Shown here in pieces: positions 54,587 to 63,828 of a stretch of 64,000 nucleotides of DNA. How positions within the stretch are numbered: the first letter of the stretch is position 1; each line of letters opens with the position of its first letter. Below the pieces are notes generated by a model. That model was not told the DNA's origin. It was given only the letters and a program-made list of their open reading frames with translations, and did not search any database. Source of the DNA: Viola odorata (lineage: Eukaryota; Streptophyta; Magnoliopsida; Malpighiales; Violaceae); NCBI GenBank assembly GCA_963691705.1, contig OY829539.1:10666501-10730500 (forward strand), written 5' to 3'. The position numbers and the translations under genes were made by a program.

Positions 54587-54976
54587 TCAAGCCCGGGACC
54601 CGGCGTCATTGTCGTCATCCACCAGCAGAGTGGGGATGTCCCTCAAGGCGTCCACCACGGAAGTCAGCTCCGAAGAGGTGCTTCTCATGCTCTTCAGGCA
54701 GCAGTTCAGCAAATCCTTCCTCTACTGCAGCATGGAGATGGCTACCTCAATACGGCAGGCGGTGACGACCAACTTGGAGACATTCCCGATAGGATTGAAG
54801 TCCTCCATGGTAGCAGCCCCGATCCTGGCCTGAATGGGGGTCATCATTCCCCGAAGTTCCAGCATATCCTCACCAATCTTCGTCAGCATGTTCTCCAGGA
54901 AGCTGACGTCACCCTCAGTGAGATTCTTGAGGGTTAAGGCTTTGGAAATCAGAAAATTTCTAGTGAGATCGTCCAT
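54587..54976 (-). pseudogene. Antisense ORF D of the Tat element, 129 codons, unknown function
   Basis: ATG 54976 (MDDLTRNFLISKALTLKNLT) to TGA 54587-54589, with a single in-frame TAG (54722-54724) after AISMLQ. Mainly helical in appearance (EGDVSFLENMLTKIGEDMLE). No recognised family. A minus-strand TATA box (GATCTATAAATGC, about 55030-55042) lies about 60 bp before the ATG, making this the best-supported promoter of the antisense cluster. Confidence 0.5.
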
Positions 54977-55029
54977 GAGGAAATAGTAGATGAGAAGTAG
55001 AGGATGTGTGAAGAATCTGCACCGAAAAA

Positions 55030-55042
55030 GGGTCGCATTTAT
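55030..55042 (-). promoter_or_regulatory. Candidate TATA box for the antisense gene cluster
   Basis: Minus strand GATCTATAAATGC, about 60 bp upstream of ORF D and pointing toward the four antisense ORFs. Sequence match only. Confidence 0.4.
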
Positions 55043-55189
55043 AGATCTAGAGTAATAGCTGCTCATATAGGTGGACACCTCGAAAATTGGGCCGTTCCAT
55101 TAACCCAATGTCGTCAGGAGAGGAGGCTGACGTGGAACCCCTGAAAGACGCCCGAGGTGCTCAAGTGGAATATGAGTTGAAGTCCATAA

Positions 55190-55375
55190 TGACATAAAAC
55201 CGCACAATTTGTAGGAAGCCTACAGCGTAAAACCGCGCAATATTACAGGTAGCTCCGAGCAGCGTAAAACCGCGTTGATATTGCAGGTAGCTACGGCGTA
55301 AGACCGCATAAATTGTAGGTGGTTATTGCGAGAAACTGTGTCGTTGTTACAGGCAGCTTACGGCTAGGCTAGATC
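55190..55375 (+). repeat. Short tandem array, about 35-bp unit, five copies
   Basis: Degenerate units around GCGTAAAACCGCGCAATATT plus ACAGGTAGCT, starting near 55196, 55226, 55264, 55298 and 55332. It lies just upstream of ORF D and before the 3' LTR. Confidence 0.75.
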
Positions 55376-55701
55376 CAACAAACTTGGATGAAAAAGACGA
55401 CAGCAACGACCCCCCAATATGGGCAAGTGAACACCTCTAAGGGAGTAACGGTAACTTACGTCTATCGTTGCATGATATTTTCACTAACAAAACCACATTT
55501 TAGAATGTGCAGGAAAAGCAAGGAAATATCGCCCTCAGAACGATAGTAGAAGCTTTGGAAAGGACCGACGCTATCTCTAATGGTCGGTCCTCACTCACCT
55601 ATTTTGCTATCGTATATCCGGCGCAAAGGGAGTAACGTTCCTCTAGAGGCCAGGAGAGACAGCCCTTGGTGAACACTCGGGCTCGTTTTCAGTTGGTCTT
55701 A
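55376..55701. other. Region before the Tat 3' LTR, no clear polypurine tract
   Basis: Contains the inverted repeat AGGACCGAC (about 55560) and GTCGGTCCT (about 55582), a 9-bp stem with a 13-base loop, related to the GTCGGTCCTGATCC phrase of the array at 47070. The bases directly before the LTR (GTTTTCAGTTGGTCTTA) are not purine-rich. Confidence 0.5.
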
Positions 55702-56244
55702 TGATAACAATTGATGAAACACCAAGGGTATATTCGTCTTCTCACCTCAAGTCAAAACCAGATTCCAGTAGACCTTAACTAGCGATTGCATCCGGTTGCC
55801 GCCCCCGATAGGCTGAGGATCCTGGGATGGTTGACATCATCGGGGGGGGGACCCACACGGCGTCATCCCATCCCAGGATACCCCGGCAGCGCCCATTGGC
55901 GATATCCCACTAAGCGATATCCGCATGCTGACGTCATCCTGGATGGACCAGCTGACGCATGCTGACGTCATCCTGGGCATTATCTCCCCTTGATAACGCC
56001 CACCCCTGGGGGTAACGACCTTTCTTTCTTCGGCTATAAATAACCCTCATTTATAGATCAAAGGTAAGATCTGATTCTCTACCCAAATCTCTGCCAAATT
56101 TCATAGCCATACTAACTTAAGCATCGGAGTGTCTACGCCGGAGTCCCCCCTCCGGCGCTTTGCAGGTACGACGGACCGTTGCTATGGTGATTCCAGACAA
56201 CCATAATCCAGATCTCGCTTCCCCCAACAGTTCGAATCTTATCA
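55702..56244 (+). mobile_element. 3' LTR of the Tat element
   Basis: Counterpart of 40462-40994. It carries an extra short duplication of the GACGCATGCTGACGTCATCC region and scattered substitutions. TATA box GGCTATAAATAACC near 56031. Ends CTTATCA at the ctaga duplication. Confidence 0.92.
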
Positions 56245-57761
56245 CTAGACAACACGGCTCCCCACGAAAGGTAGATGAAAACTCTGAATTCTCGGAGGAA
56301 TTCATTATGAATGTAATCGAACCACCATTCCCACAAAGGTTAGTCAAAATGAAAAAGGACAAAAAGGATAAAGAAATTTTTGACATGTTTAACAAGGTGC
56401 AGGTTAATATTCCTCTTCTACAGGCCATTAAAAATATCCCCCGATATGCCAAATTCTTGAAATCTTTGTGCACTAACAAATGTAAATTGGCAAGGGCAGA
56501 CCGGATAAGTGTGGGTGTAAATGTCTCAGCCCTCATCCAAAGAAAAATCCCACCAAAGTGTAAGGACCAGGGGATGTTTAACATCCCTTGTAAAATTGGA
56601 GACAGTGATATTGGCAAAGCCATGTGTGATTTTGGTGCAGGTATCAACGTCATGCCCATGACGATTTATGAAAGACTAGGCCTGGGCCCGCTGAAGCCAA
56701 TGAGAGTTGTCATCCAGCTGGCTGATCGCTCTGTGATATACCTCGAGGGCATGATTGAAGATATTTTAGTACAGGTTGGAGAATTCTTATTCCCAGCAGA
56801 TTTTTATGTGATCAACATGGAGAATGAAGCATCAACGAAGCCATCTGATATGCTCTTAGGCAGACTATTCCTTCGAACTGCTAGGGCGAAGATAGATGTT
56901 CATGACGCATCTCTCACACTCGAATTTGATGGGGAAATAATAAAATTTAGCATGCTTGATGTTATTCGCTACCCCTCTGAATTTTCCAACGTAAACTTTA
57001 TTGATATAAGTGATCCTGACGTGGAGGAAATTTCTGACTTATACTCTATTGATTCTCTGCAGCTTGCCCTGGATAGAGGAATCACACCAGCGGTTCTAGA
57101 CAGCTTAGATTCTAAATTCGTGACTCTTCTAGAGTTGAACGAAATCGTTACTGCTCTAGAAGAGCGCCCTCTCATCTCTTCTCATTCCATTACTTCACCT
57201 CTTCCTATTGAACATACTAAACTTTCTCCTTCGGTTGTGTATGCGCCAAGTCTAGATTTGAGGAGTTTGCCCTCGCACCTCAAGTATGCGTATCTCAGTC
57301 ATAACGACTCACTCCCTGTTATTATCTCCAGCAAGCTTTACTTGGAAAAAGAACAAGAACTCATCACTCTCCTCAAGAAATACAAACGAGCCATTAGTTG
57401 GACTATTGCCAACATCAAAGGGCTATCTCCTGCCCTGTGCCCTCACCGCATCCACCTTGAAGGCACTAGCAAATCAGTCTGCCAGCCACAACGACGTTTG
57501 AACCCCCCTATGATGGAGGTGGTGAAAACTGAGATACTCAAGTTGTTAGACGCAGGAGTCATTTACCCAGTTTCAGACAGTCAGTGGGTAAGTCCCATCC
57601 AGGTCGTGCCGAAGAAAATGGGCATCACTATCACCACAGGGCAAGATGGTCAACCCATTCCTACCCGCATACAAAACGGATGGCGTGTTTGCATCAACTA
57701 CCGACGATTGAATGCAACCCATGTGCCAGCTGCTGTAGAACGACGTGGACTTTGTATTTGA
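56245..57761 (+). pseudogene. Athila-like gag end, protease and truncated reverse transcriptase
   Basis: Continues the Athila frame after the Tat insertion. FNKVQVNIPLLQAIKNIPRY and FLKSLCTNKCKL precede the protease-like region (AMCDFGAGINVMPMTIYERL, VGEFLFPADFYVINME, DMLLGRLFLRTARAKIDVHD). The RT begins with QELITLLKKYKRAISWTIAN, HRIHLEGTSKSVCQPQRRLN, VSPIQVVPKKMGI and GWRVCINYRRLNATH. It breaks there, just before the RT core: palm motifs and YxDD are absent, marking an internal deletion with a junction near 57720. The apparent start at 56160 lies in the Tat LTR and is not real. Confidence 0.9.
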
Positions 57762-58070
57762 CGCAAGCTGCAAGGCCTCGTTCGACATCCTTAAGGCCAA
57801 ACTCATCTCAGCACCAATCATACGCGCCCCAGAATGGACGATTCCGTTTGAAATCATGTGTGACGCCAGCAACAATGCCCTAGGAGCAGTGCTGGGCTAG
57901 AAGAAGGATAAAGAAGTTTATGTCATCTACTACGCCTCAAAGCTTATGGATGCAGCACAACGAAACTACACCACTACCGAAAAAGAACTTTTGGCTGTTG
58001 TTTTTGCTTTAGATAAGTTCCGTCAATACCTTTTGGGTACTAAAGTAACAGTCTTTTCTGATCATGCAGC
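57722..58070 (+). pseudogene. Athila-like RNase H fragment
   Basis: Reads DVDFVFDASCKASFDILKAK, PFEIMCDASNNALGAVLG, a TAG at 57898-57900 where glutamine is usual, then YYASKLMDAAQRNYTTTEKE, LLAVVFALDKFRQYLLG and KVTVFSDHA. It starts within the end of RT and stops abruptly at a second deletion junction near 58070. All of integrase is missing. Confidence 0.88.
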
Positions 58071-58802
58071 CCCTAGGTGCCCCTTGGTACTTAGGTGTTT
58101 TCGCCGCCTACCCTGAGTCGTTTGATGTAGACTCGGCGTTTAGGGAGTTGACTGGTGACCCCAGTGCCAGATACAACTCCCGCAAATCCAACGCCCACCA
58201 AATCCCTGACCCAGCCCTCCGAGTCCTGCACAGATGCATTGCTTATACATTTGCTGGCAAAGTCAACTCCTCGGGCCAGCTGTCTGTGCAGGAGTTGTTT
58301 TTCCTTTGGTGCATGCATAATGGTCATAAAGTGAACTTAGGTTACTGGATAGCAAATGAATTGAATGCAATTATCACTAACGATAGAAATCCAGTCCTAG
58401 GCTCCGTCATAACTAGACTTGTTGTCCAGCATCGTGCCCTAGATGTCGACAATTGCAATCTCTTCTCTCTTATTAGTTTTAAATGGTATGGGCTACTTTC
58501 ACTTGGAGGGTCGTGTTTTGTGCTTTAGTACAGGTTGTACAGATCGCATGGATCGTATTTTTAGTGCAGCAAATGGAGGCCAATTTGAGTGGCCAGACCT
58601 AGCAGCTGACAACCACCCTTCGACCTCTCGCCCTCCACCTGCTGCCCAGCATCCAGGGCAAGACATTCGTGACTCGCCTATTGCTACCCTCTCTCCTGCT
58701 GCTCTTTCAGAGACAAATGCCCTTCTCCGTGAGCTGATTGCCCTCGTCAAACACCTCCCCGATGAACTTGCTTCCAGACTCTGGCCTCTGGCCAGTCCAT
58801 GA
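58064..58802 (+). pseudogene. ATHILA ORF-1-like protein of the Athila-like element
   Basis: Follows the RNase H fragment directly. FAAYPESFDVDSAFRELTGD, PDPALRVLHRCIAYTFAGKV, VQELFFLWCMHNGHKVNLGY and GSVITRLVVQHRALDVDN form a helical domain resembling the ATHILA ORF-1 family. A frameshift near 58480 moves to the frame with MGYFHLEGRVLCFSTGC, a Pro-rich stretch and a C-terminal helix (SETNALLRELIALVKHLPDE) ending at 58802. Its N-terminus is probably lost in the deletion that removed integrase. Molecular function not established. Confidence 0.65.
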
Positions 58803-60401
58803 TTCCACCTCACAAACATTCCCTCTTTGCCTTCGGGCTGGTTTTTGTACTTTTAATTTCCGTTGAACTACTTTCTTTTTTCCTGCTTTATGAACTATTT
58901 TTCTTTTGTGTGAGTCCCATTCTCACATTGAGGACTATGCGCTACCTCAGTGTGGGGGTGGGACACTTGTGTGTTTGAACTTTTTAGTTTGATCGCATGT
59001 TGCCTGCTGCTTGCCCTTGCACTTGCATGATAACTTTTGATTGGAGTTTTGAAAAAATGTTTTGCCTTGCCAAAATAACACTACCCCTATTTTTGAAAAC
59101 CCCTTAGTCTGAATGAATGGTCTAGGCACTTTGAACAGGAAACACTCACTCACAGCATATATTCACTCGTACAACCACACTGCCTGCTAGCCCCTATATC
59201 CATGTCTTGCCCTAGTCGCTTGCAGCCATTTACTTACCCGTGTGAGCACTTTTGAACTTTCATGCCATGATTTTTTCTGAGTGAATGCATGACTTTGTAC
59301 TGGCTGGATTTGCATAAGACCCCTAGGTATAGGCACCATTAGACGTGGGAAAGCGATGAAGTGATTAGAAACTTTGCATTATTTCTTCTTATCTTTTTTC
59401 TTGCTTTTATCTTGCCCTCGCAACTCATCTCACCCTTCCTTCTCACCACCCTTCTAACCACTTGAGCCTTTCCTTTCTATTCTTAGCAGGTGAGAGATGT
59501 GCTCTAGCAGTAAGCAAGGTGGGGCAAAGAGGAACTAAATCTCTAGTGTGGGGGTATCAAGCTGCACGCCCTGGACGCTGAAAGTAGAAGCTTGGTATCA
59601 AGTTGTAAGACCAAAGACCAATCCACAATACACGGGTGCTGAAAATACACATACGATATCGAGCTGCAAGATCAAGATGTTGAAAGCAGTAGTATGGAAA
59701 ACAACTTCAGAAGAAGTCAAATCAAATTCCTGTTGCCCCAGCTGATCAATGAAAGAAATAGGTGTGCATTCCCTTTGCAATGTTTTATAAAATAAAAAAA
59801 ATTCGTTTCAAGGAACACCAATAAAATAGAGGGAAGCACCGATGTATTTGAATGTCTGTTGATGTCCAAACGAAGAAGAATACCCCCAGTCATCCAGCGC
59901 TCTTTGCCTTGCCCTCGCTGCTGCTGACAGGAGGCTCTCTTACCACTTCGATTTCTCCAGCTAAGAAACTCTCTATCCTTCATTCTCTCCTTTTTGAACC
60001 TTCTGTCTCTCTCCGCCATATTCTCTTATTCCACCCTTTGTAAAGTTTCTATGATTTGACTGATTGCCCACGCATGTGTACTACGTACTCGGGTCGCTAT
60101 TGCAAATCTGGTCTTGTGCATTGTCATTTGCATTGTTTGAGTGTAAACACCTTGCCCTGTTTCTGAGTGTGAGTGCAAACACCATTTTCTGTGTGAGGAT
60201 TGCTTGTGACTAGCTAGATGCGGGAAAGTCTCTCCCTTGGTTTCGTTATTCCTTGGGTTTGATATGGATGCTATCTAGGTAAGAGTTTGTGTTGACTGGA
60301 TGCTGTGTTTGTGTGCTTCTCCTATATGCCTTTTGTGGGAAACCATTTATTCTTAATAAGGGACTGTTTTGAGTGTAATGCTCGAGGGCAAGCATTGGTG
60401 T
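58803..60401 (+). other. Long 3' untranslated region of the Athila-like element
   Basis: No coding potential recognised. The polypurine-like phrase AGTGTGGGGGT occurs at about 58945 and 59547 and again immediately before the 3' LTR (about 60402). C/T-rich and CTTGCCCT-rich phrases are scattered through it. Confidence 0.6.
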
Positions 60402-60415
60402 AGTGTGGGGGTATT
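60402..60415 (+). other. Polypurine tract of the Athila-like element
   Basis: AGTGTGGGGGTATT directly before the LTR start TGATATGATGC; site of plus-strand priming. Confidence 0.8.
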
Positions 60416-61861
60416 TGATATGATGCATTTTGTACTGATTTCCCACTCCTTTCCTAGCCCATTTTGATCATGATGTTATTGATCTTCTCTTGTTTTCCCA
60501 CTATTTAACAGATCAGGGCTTTTGGAAAGGAAATCTCAAAAGAATGCACTTATCGCTGGATGTTTGGATGGATTTGAGAAGCGAGGCCTCGCAGCTGAGC
60601 GCAGATAGTAGCAGTCTGGCCAACATGCAAGCCCTTGCAGTTGTGCGCACGCGGAAGCAGAGGACTCCAGCGCAGAAAATAGAAATCACGGACAAGGAAA
60701 CTCCTACTCAAGGAAATCAACTGATCCGTTCCAATCAATCCAGATCCCTCCCCTCATTTGGGTAAGAAGATATTCCAAGATCAACTCCAATTAATTTAGG
60801 ATTTCCCCTTTTTATTAATTTCTATTTTGGAATTTCTCCTTTTGTAATTTTCATTTAAAACCCTTTTAGTTTGAGGGTTTGGACGCATCTTCTTCCACCT
60901 GGGAATTCAAAACTCTCTCTCTGCCTTCGGCACCCTTGTAATTCTAATCAATAAACCGGAGCTTTGCTCCGGCCGGTAATCTATAAGGATTTTTCTAAAT
61001 TCATTTCTTTCTTTTATGCAATTTTATTTAATTATTTATTTTCATTCTAACATGAGCGAGTAAGCTCATTAGTTCTTGGTAGGATCATCAAAGGTTGCTT
61101 AAGAAGGTTGTGAGGTCAAAGTGAAATTAATATATCCTTGGTCGGTATTGAATTATTTAACGATTTCTTGTTAATTCTATTAGGACTACTTCTAGCCTGA
61201 TCAACTAGCTGTTTGTGCTAGGCGATTAAATTCATCACTGTGGTTATAACTAACGCGAAGCTGCAGGGTAAAGTAGACGACCAATCAGAGTCATCAGGTC
61301 ACTGGTCCCATCTGATTGGGTTAGGTAACTAATCAGGGTAGAGCCTCGAACGTACTGAGTGTCTTGCCCTGGACGCGACTTCCTTCATCTTCATAGGCCT
61401 TTGAGTAGTGCCCCTATAAACGTACCTTAGGGGACGGCAAAGCGTCAAGGTTACTCCATAAACGTACCTTGGAGTAGTTTCTCGTACGAAAGGAAGCAGG
61501 GGACCTAAACGTACCTGGTCCTTATAGCACGTCTATCAGTGAGGGGTAGAAGATCATTGCACTAATGATCGACCGACTTTGAAAGCAACCAGAGATAGAT
61601 TCCTATTGGGGACTTTTCTCTCTATTGATCACTTATTTCATTTTATTTCTATCTATTACTGTTTTCATAGTCATTAATCAAACCAACTCTTGAAACCCCC
61701 CATTATTTGTTACTGTTTCGAACTGTTTGCCCTCGCTGCATAACACAAGATAGTGTATACCTTAGTCTCTGTGGATCAACCCTATACCACTATACATAAT
61801 TTATTTGTGCATTTGCTGTAGGTTTTATATATTATTTTTGAGGTGTCTCGACAACACGTCA
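60416..61861 (+). mobile_element. 3' LTR of the Athila-like element
   Basis: Counterpart of 37432-38887, ending GACAACACGTCA at the gaggt duplication. The two copies differ by several percent, most densely in the first 250 bp. Confidence 0.93.
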
Positions 61862-62785
61862 GAGGTAGTAAATATTTTGTTACTTTTATTGATGATGCTT
61901 AGAGGAAGTTGTAGGTGTATTTTGTTCAATCGAAAGATCAAGTCCTGCAATGCTTCAAAAGGTTTCACACTATGGTGGAGAGGGAGATTGGCAAACCACT
62001 AAAGTGTCTTCGAACAAACAATGGTGGTGAGTACACATCAAAGGAGTTCGATAGCTACTGCTCAGGGCATGATATCAGACATGAGAAGACTGTACTAGGT
62101 ACTCCCTAACATAATGGTGTTGTAGAAAGATACACTCGAACCATTATGGAGTAAGCCAAAAGCATTCTGAAAATAGCTAATCTGTCAAAGCCATTTTGGG
62201 GTGAAGAAGTTAACATTGCTTGTTATATCATCAATCGGTCAGCATTAGCGCCACTGAATCTTGACATTCTAGAGTGTGTGTGGGCCGGTAAAGATGTTTC
62301 ATACTCACACTTGAAAGTATTTGGGTGCAAAGCATTTGCACATGTACATAAAAGAGAAGGCAGAAGTTGGATGATAGAGCCATTCCATGCATTTTTCTCG
62401 GGTATGGAAATAAAGAATTTGGCTACAAATTTGGGATATAGTAAAGAAGAAGATCATTAGGAGTAGAGATATAGTGTTCTGCGAAAATGAGTTTTTCAAA
62501 GACTCTAAGATGCCAGAAGAATCCAGTGGAGATTGTAAAGTGCCTAAAACCACATCAGTACCTCCTCCAACCCTTAAAGTGGATGACGGAGGAGAGATCC
62601 AAGAAGGAGATAGGTACGAAGGTGAAATGAAAGGTGCTGAGCAAGGAGTGGGGCCAGATGTAGAGGAAGATGGTTATCCCCAACCACCAGAGCCTTCCCT
62701 ACCAGTTGCAGAATCTTCACCACAAATGTTTAGCAGATATGAGAGGCCAATCACTAAGAACAAAAAGTACTCAGAATCAGAATAG
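61862..62785 (+). pseudogene. Copia A integrase core, C-terminal part and linker
   Basis: Resumes the integrase interrupted at 37431: KYFVTFIDDA, QCFKRFHTMVEREIGKPLKC, LRTNNGGEYTSKEFDSYCSG (second catalytic Asp replaced by Asn in TNNGGEY), HEKTVLGTP then HNGVVERYTRTIME with the Glu. It continues PFWGEEVNIACYIINRSALA and SYSHLKVFGCKAFAHVHKRE. Stops at about 61901, 62108, 62152 and 62458. The acidic, Pro-rich linker (62474-62785) ends SRYERPITKNKKYSESE before a TAG. Confidence 0.9.
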
Positions 62786-63828
62786 GTCATAGTAACTAAC
62801 GAGGGGGAGCTAGAGAGCTTCTATCACATTCAATCTCATCCTGAGAAAGATGAGTGGATGAAGGCAATGCAAGAAGAGATGAGTTCCTTGCATAAGAACC
62901 AAACCTATGAGCTTGTTGTTCTACCCAAAGGCAAGAAGACCTTGGAAAATAAATGGGTATACAAGCTAAAGAAAAATGGCGATAAAGTCGTGAAGCATAA
63001 AGCCCGGTTAATGGTGAAGGGATTTACGCAGAAGAAAGGGATTGACTTTGACGAGATTTTCTCTCCAGTAGTGAAGAATACCTAAATTCAAGTTGTTCTA
63101 GGTCTAGCAACCAGTATGGACCTAGAAGTTGAGCAACTAGATGTGAAGACTGCATTCCTTCATGGTGACTTGGAGGAAGATATTTACCTGGAACAACCTG
63201 AAGGGTTCCATGTGAAGGGAAAGGAGCACTTGGTTTGCAAGTTGCAGAAAAGTTTGTACGGGCTAAAACAGGCTCCAAGACAGTGGTATAAGAATTTTGA
63301 TTCGTTTATGGTAGATAACAATTATACTAGAATTGCAGACTCATGTGTTTATCACAAGACTTTCTCTGGAGGTGAGTTCATCATCTTATTGTTGTACGTG
63401 GATGATATGTTGATTGTTGGACAAAATGTTCAAGCAATCAACAAGTTGAAAATGAATTTGTCTAAATCTTTTGACATGAAGGATCTAGGACCGGCCGATC
63501 AAATTTTGGGTATGAAGATTATTCGTGATAGACAAAGAAAGAAAATTTGGCTGTCACAGGAGAAATATATCAAACGAATCCTGGAGAGATTCAACATGAA
63601 AAATGCCAAGCTGGTTACTACACCTCTTGCTAGTCATTTCAAACTCAGTAAGAGATTACGTCCATTCACCAAGGAGGGGAAATCAGAGATGAAATTAATT
63701 CCATACTCATCAGCTGTTGGGAGTCTAATGTATGTTATGGTGTGCACAAGACCAGATTTGGCTCATGCGATTGAAGTTGTAAGCAGGTTCTTATCCAATA
63801 CTGGAAAGGAACATTGGAAAGCGGTTTA
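62786..63828 (+). pseudogene. Copia A reverse transcriptase
   Basis: EWMKAMQEEMSSLHKNQTYE, KWVYKLKKNGDKVVKHKARL, VKGFTQKKGIDFDEIFSPVV, a TAA near 63082, then DLEVEQLDVKTAFLHGDLEE, LVCKLQKSLYGLKQAPRQWY and catalytic YVDDMLIVG (about 63396). It ends with SQEKYIKRILERFNMKNAKL, YSSAVGSLMYVMVCTRPDLA and a TAG after HWKAV (63826-63828). Organisation and motif wording fit the Tnt1/Tork copia lineage. Confidence 0.93.

Larger units (their letters stand above)
40462..56244 (+). mobile_element. Tat-lineage Ty3/gypsy element with antisense gene cluster, 15.8 kb
   Basis: Perfect duplication ctaga (40457-40461 and 56245-56249). LTRs are 533 and 543 bp (TGATAAC...CTTATCA) and differ by roughly 5%. Gag-pol occupies 41081-46958 and contains two RNase H domains, the second archaeal-type, which is diagnostic of the Tat clade. 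The following 8.7 kb hold a tandem array, four minus-strand ORFs (two multi-exon), a second array and the 3' LTR. About ten stops and one frameshift disable the sense genes. Confidence 0.92.
37432..61861 (+). mobile_element. Athila-like Ty3/gypsy element, 24.4 kb including a nested Tat element
   Basis: Perfect duplication gaggt (37427-37431 and 61862-61866). LTRs are 1456 and 1446 bp. PBS is TGGCGCCGTTGTCGGGGA (tRNA-Asp type), and a polypurine tract abuts the 3' LTR. Its own sequence is about 8.6 kb: gag, protease and the start of RT, then RNase H, then an ATHILA ORF-1-like protein and a long 3' untranslated region. The RT core and all of integrase are missing. The LTRs differ by several percent, more than those of the chromovirus. 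Confidence 0.92.

Noticed and set aside
56117..56659. Minus-strand 180-codon ORF across the Tat LTR and Athila gag junction
   Set aside because: It spans an insertion junction between two elements, so it cannot be an ancestral gene.
59717..60019. Minus-strand ORF in the Athila 3' untranslated region
   Set aside because: Low-complexity basic composition, no family features, no splice or promoter context.
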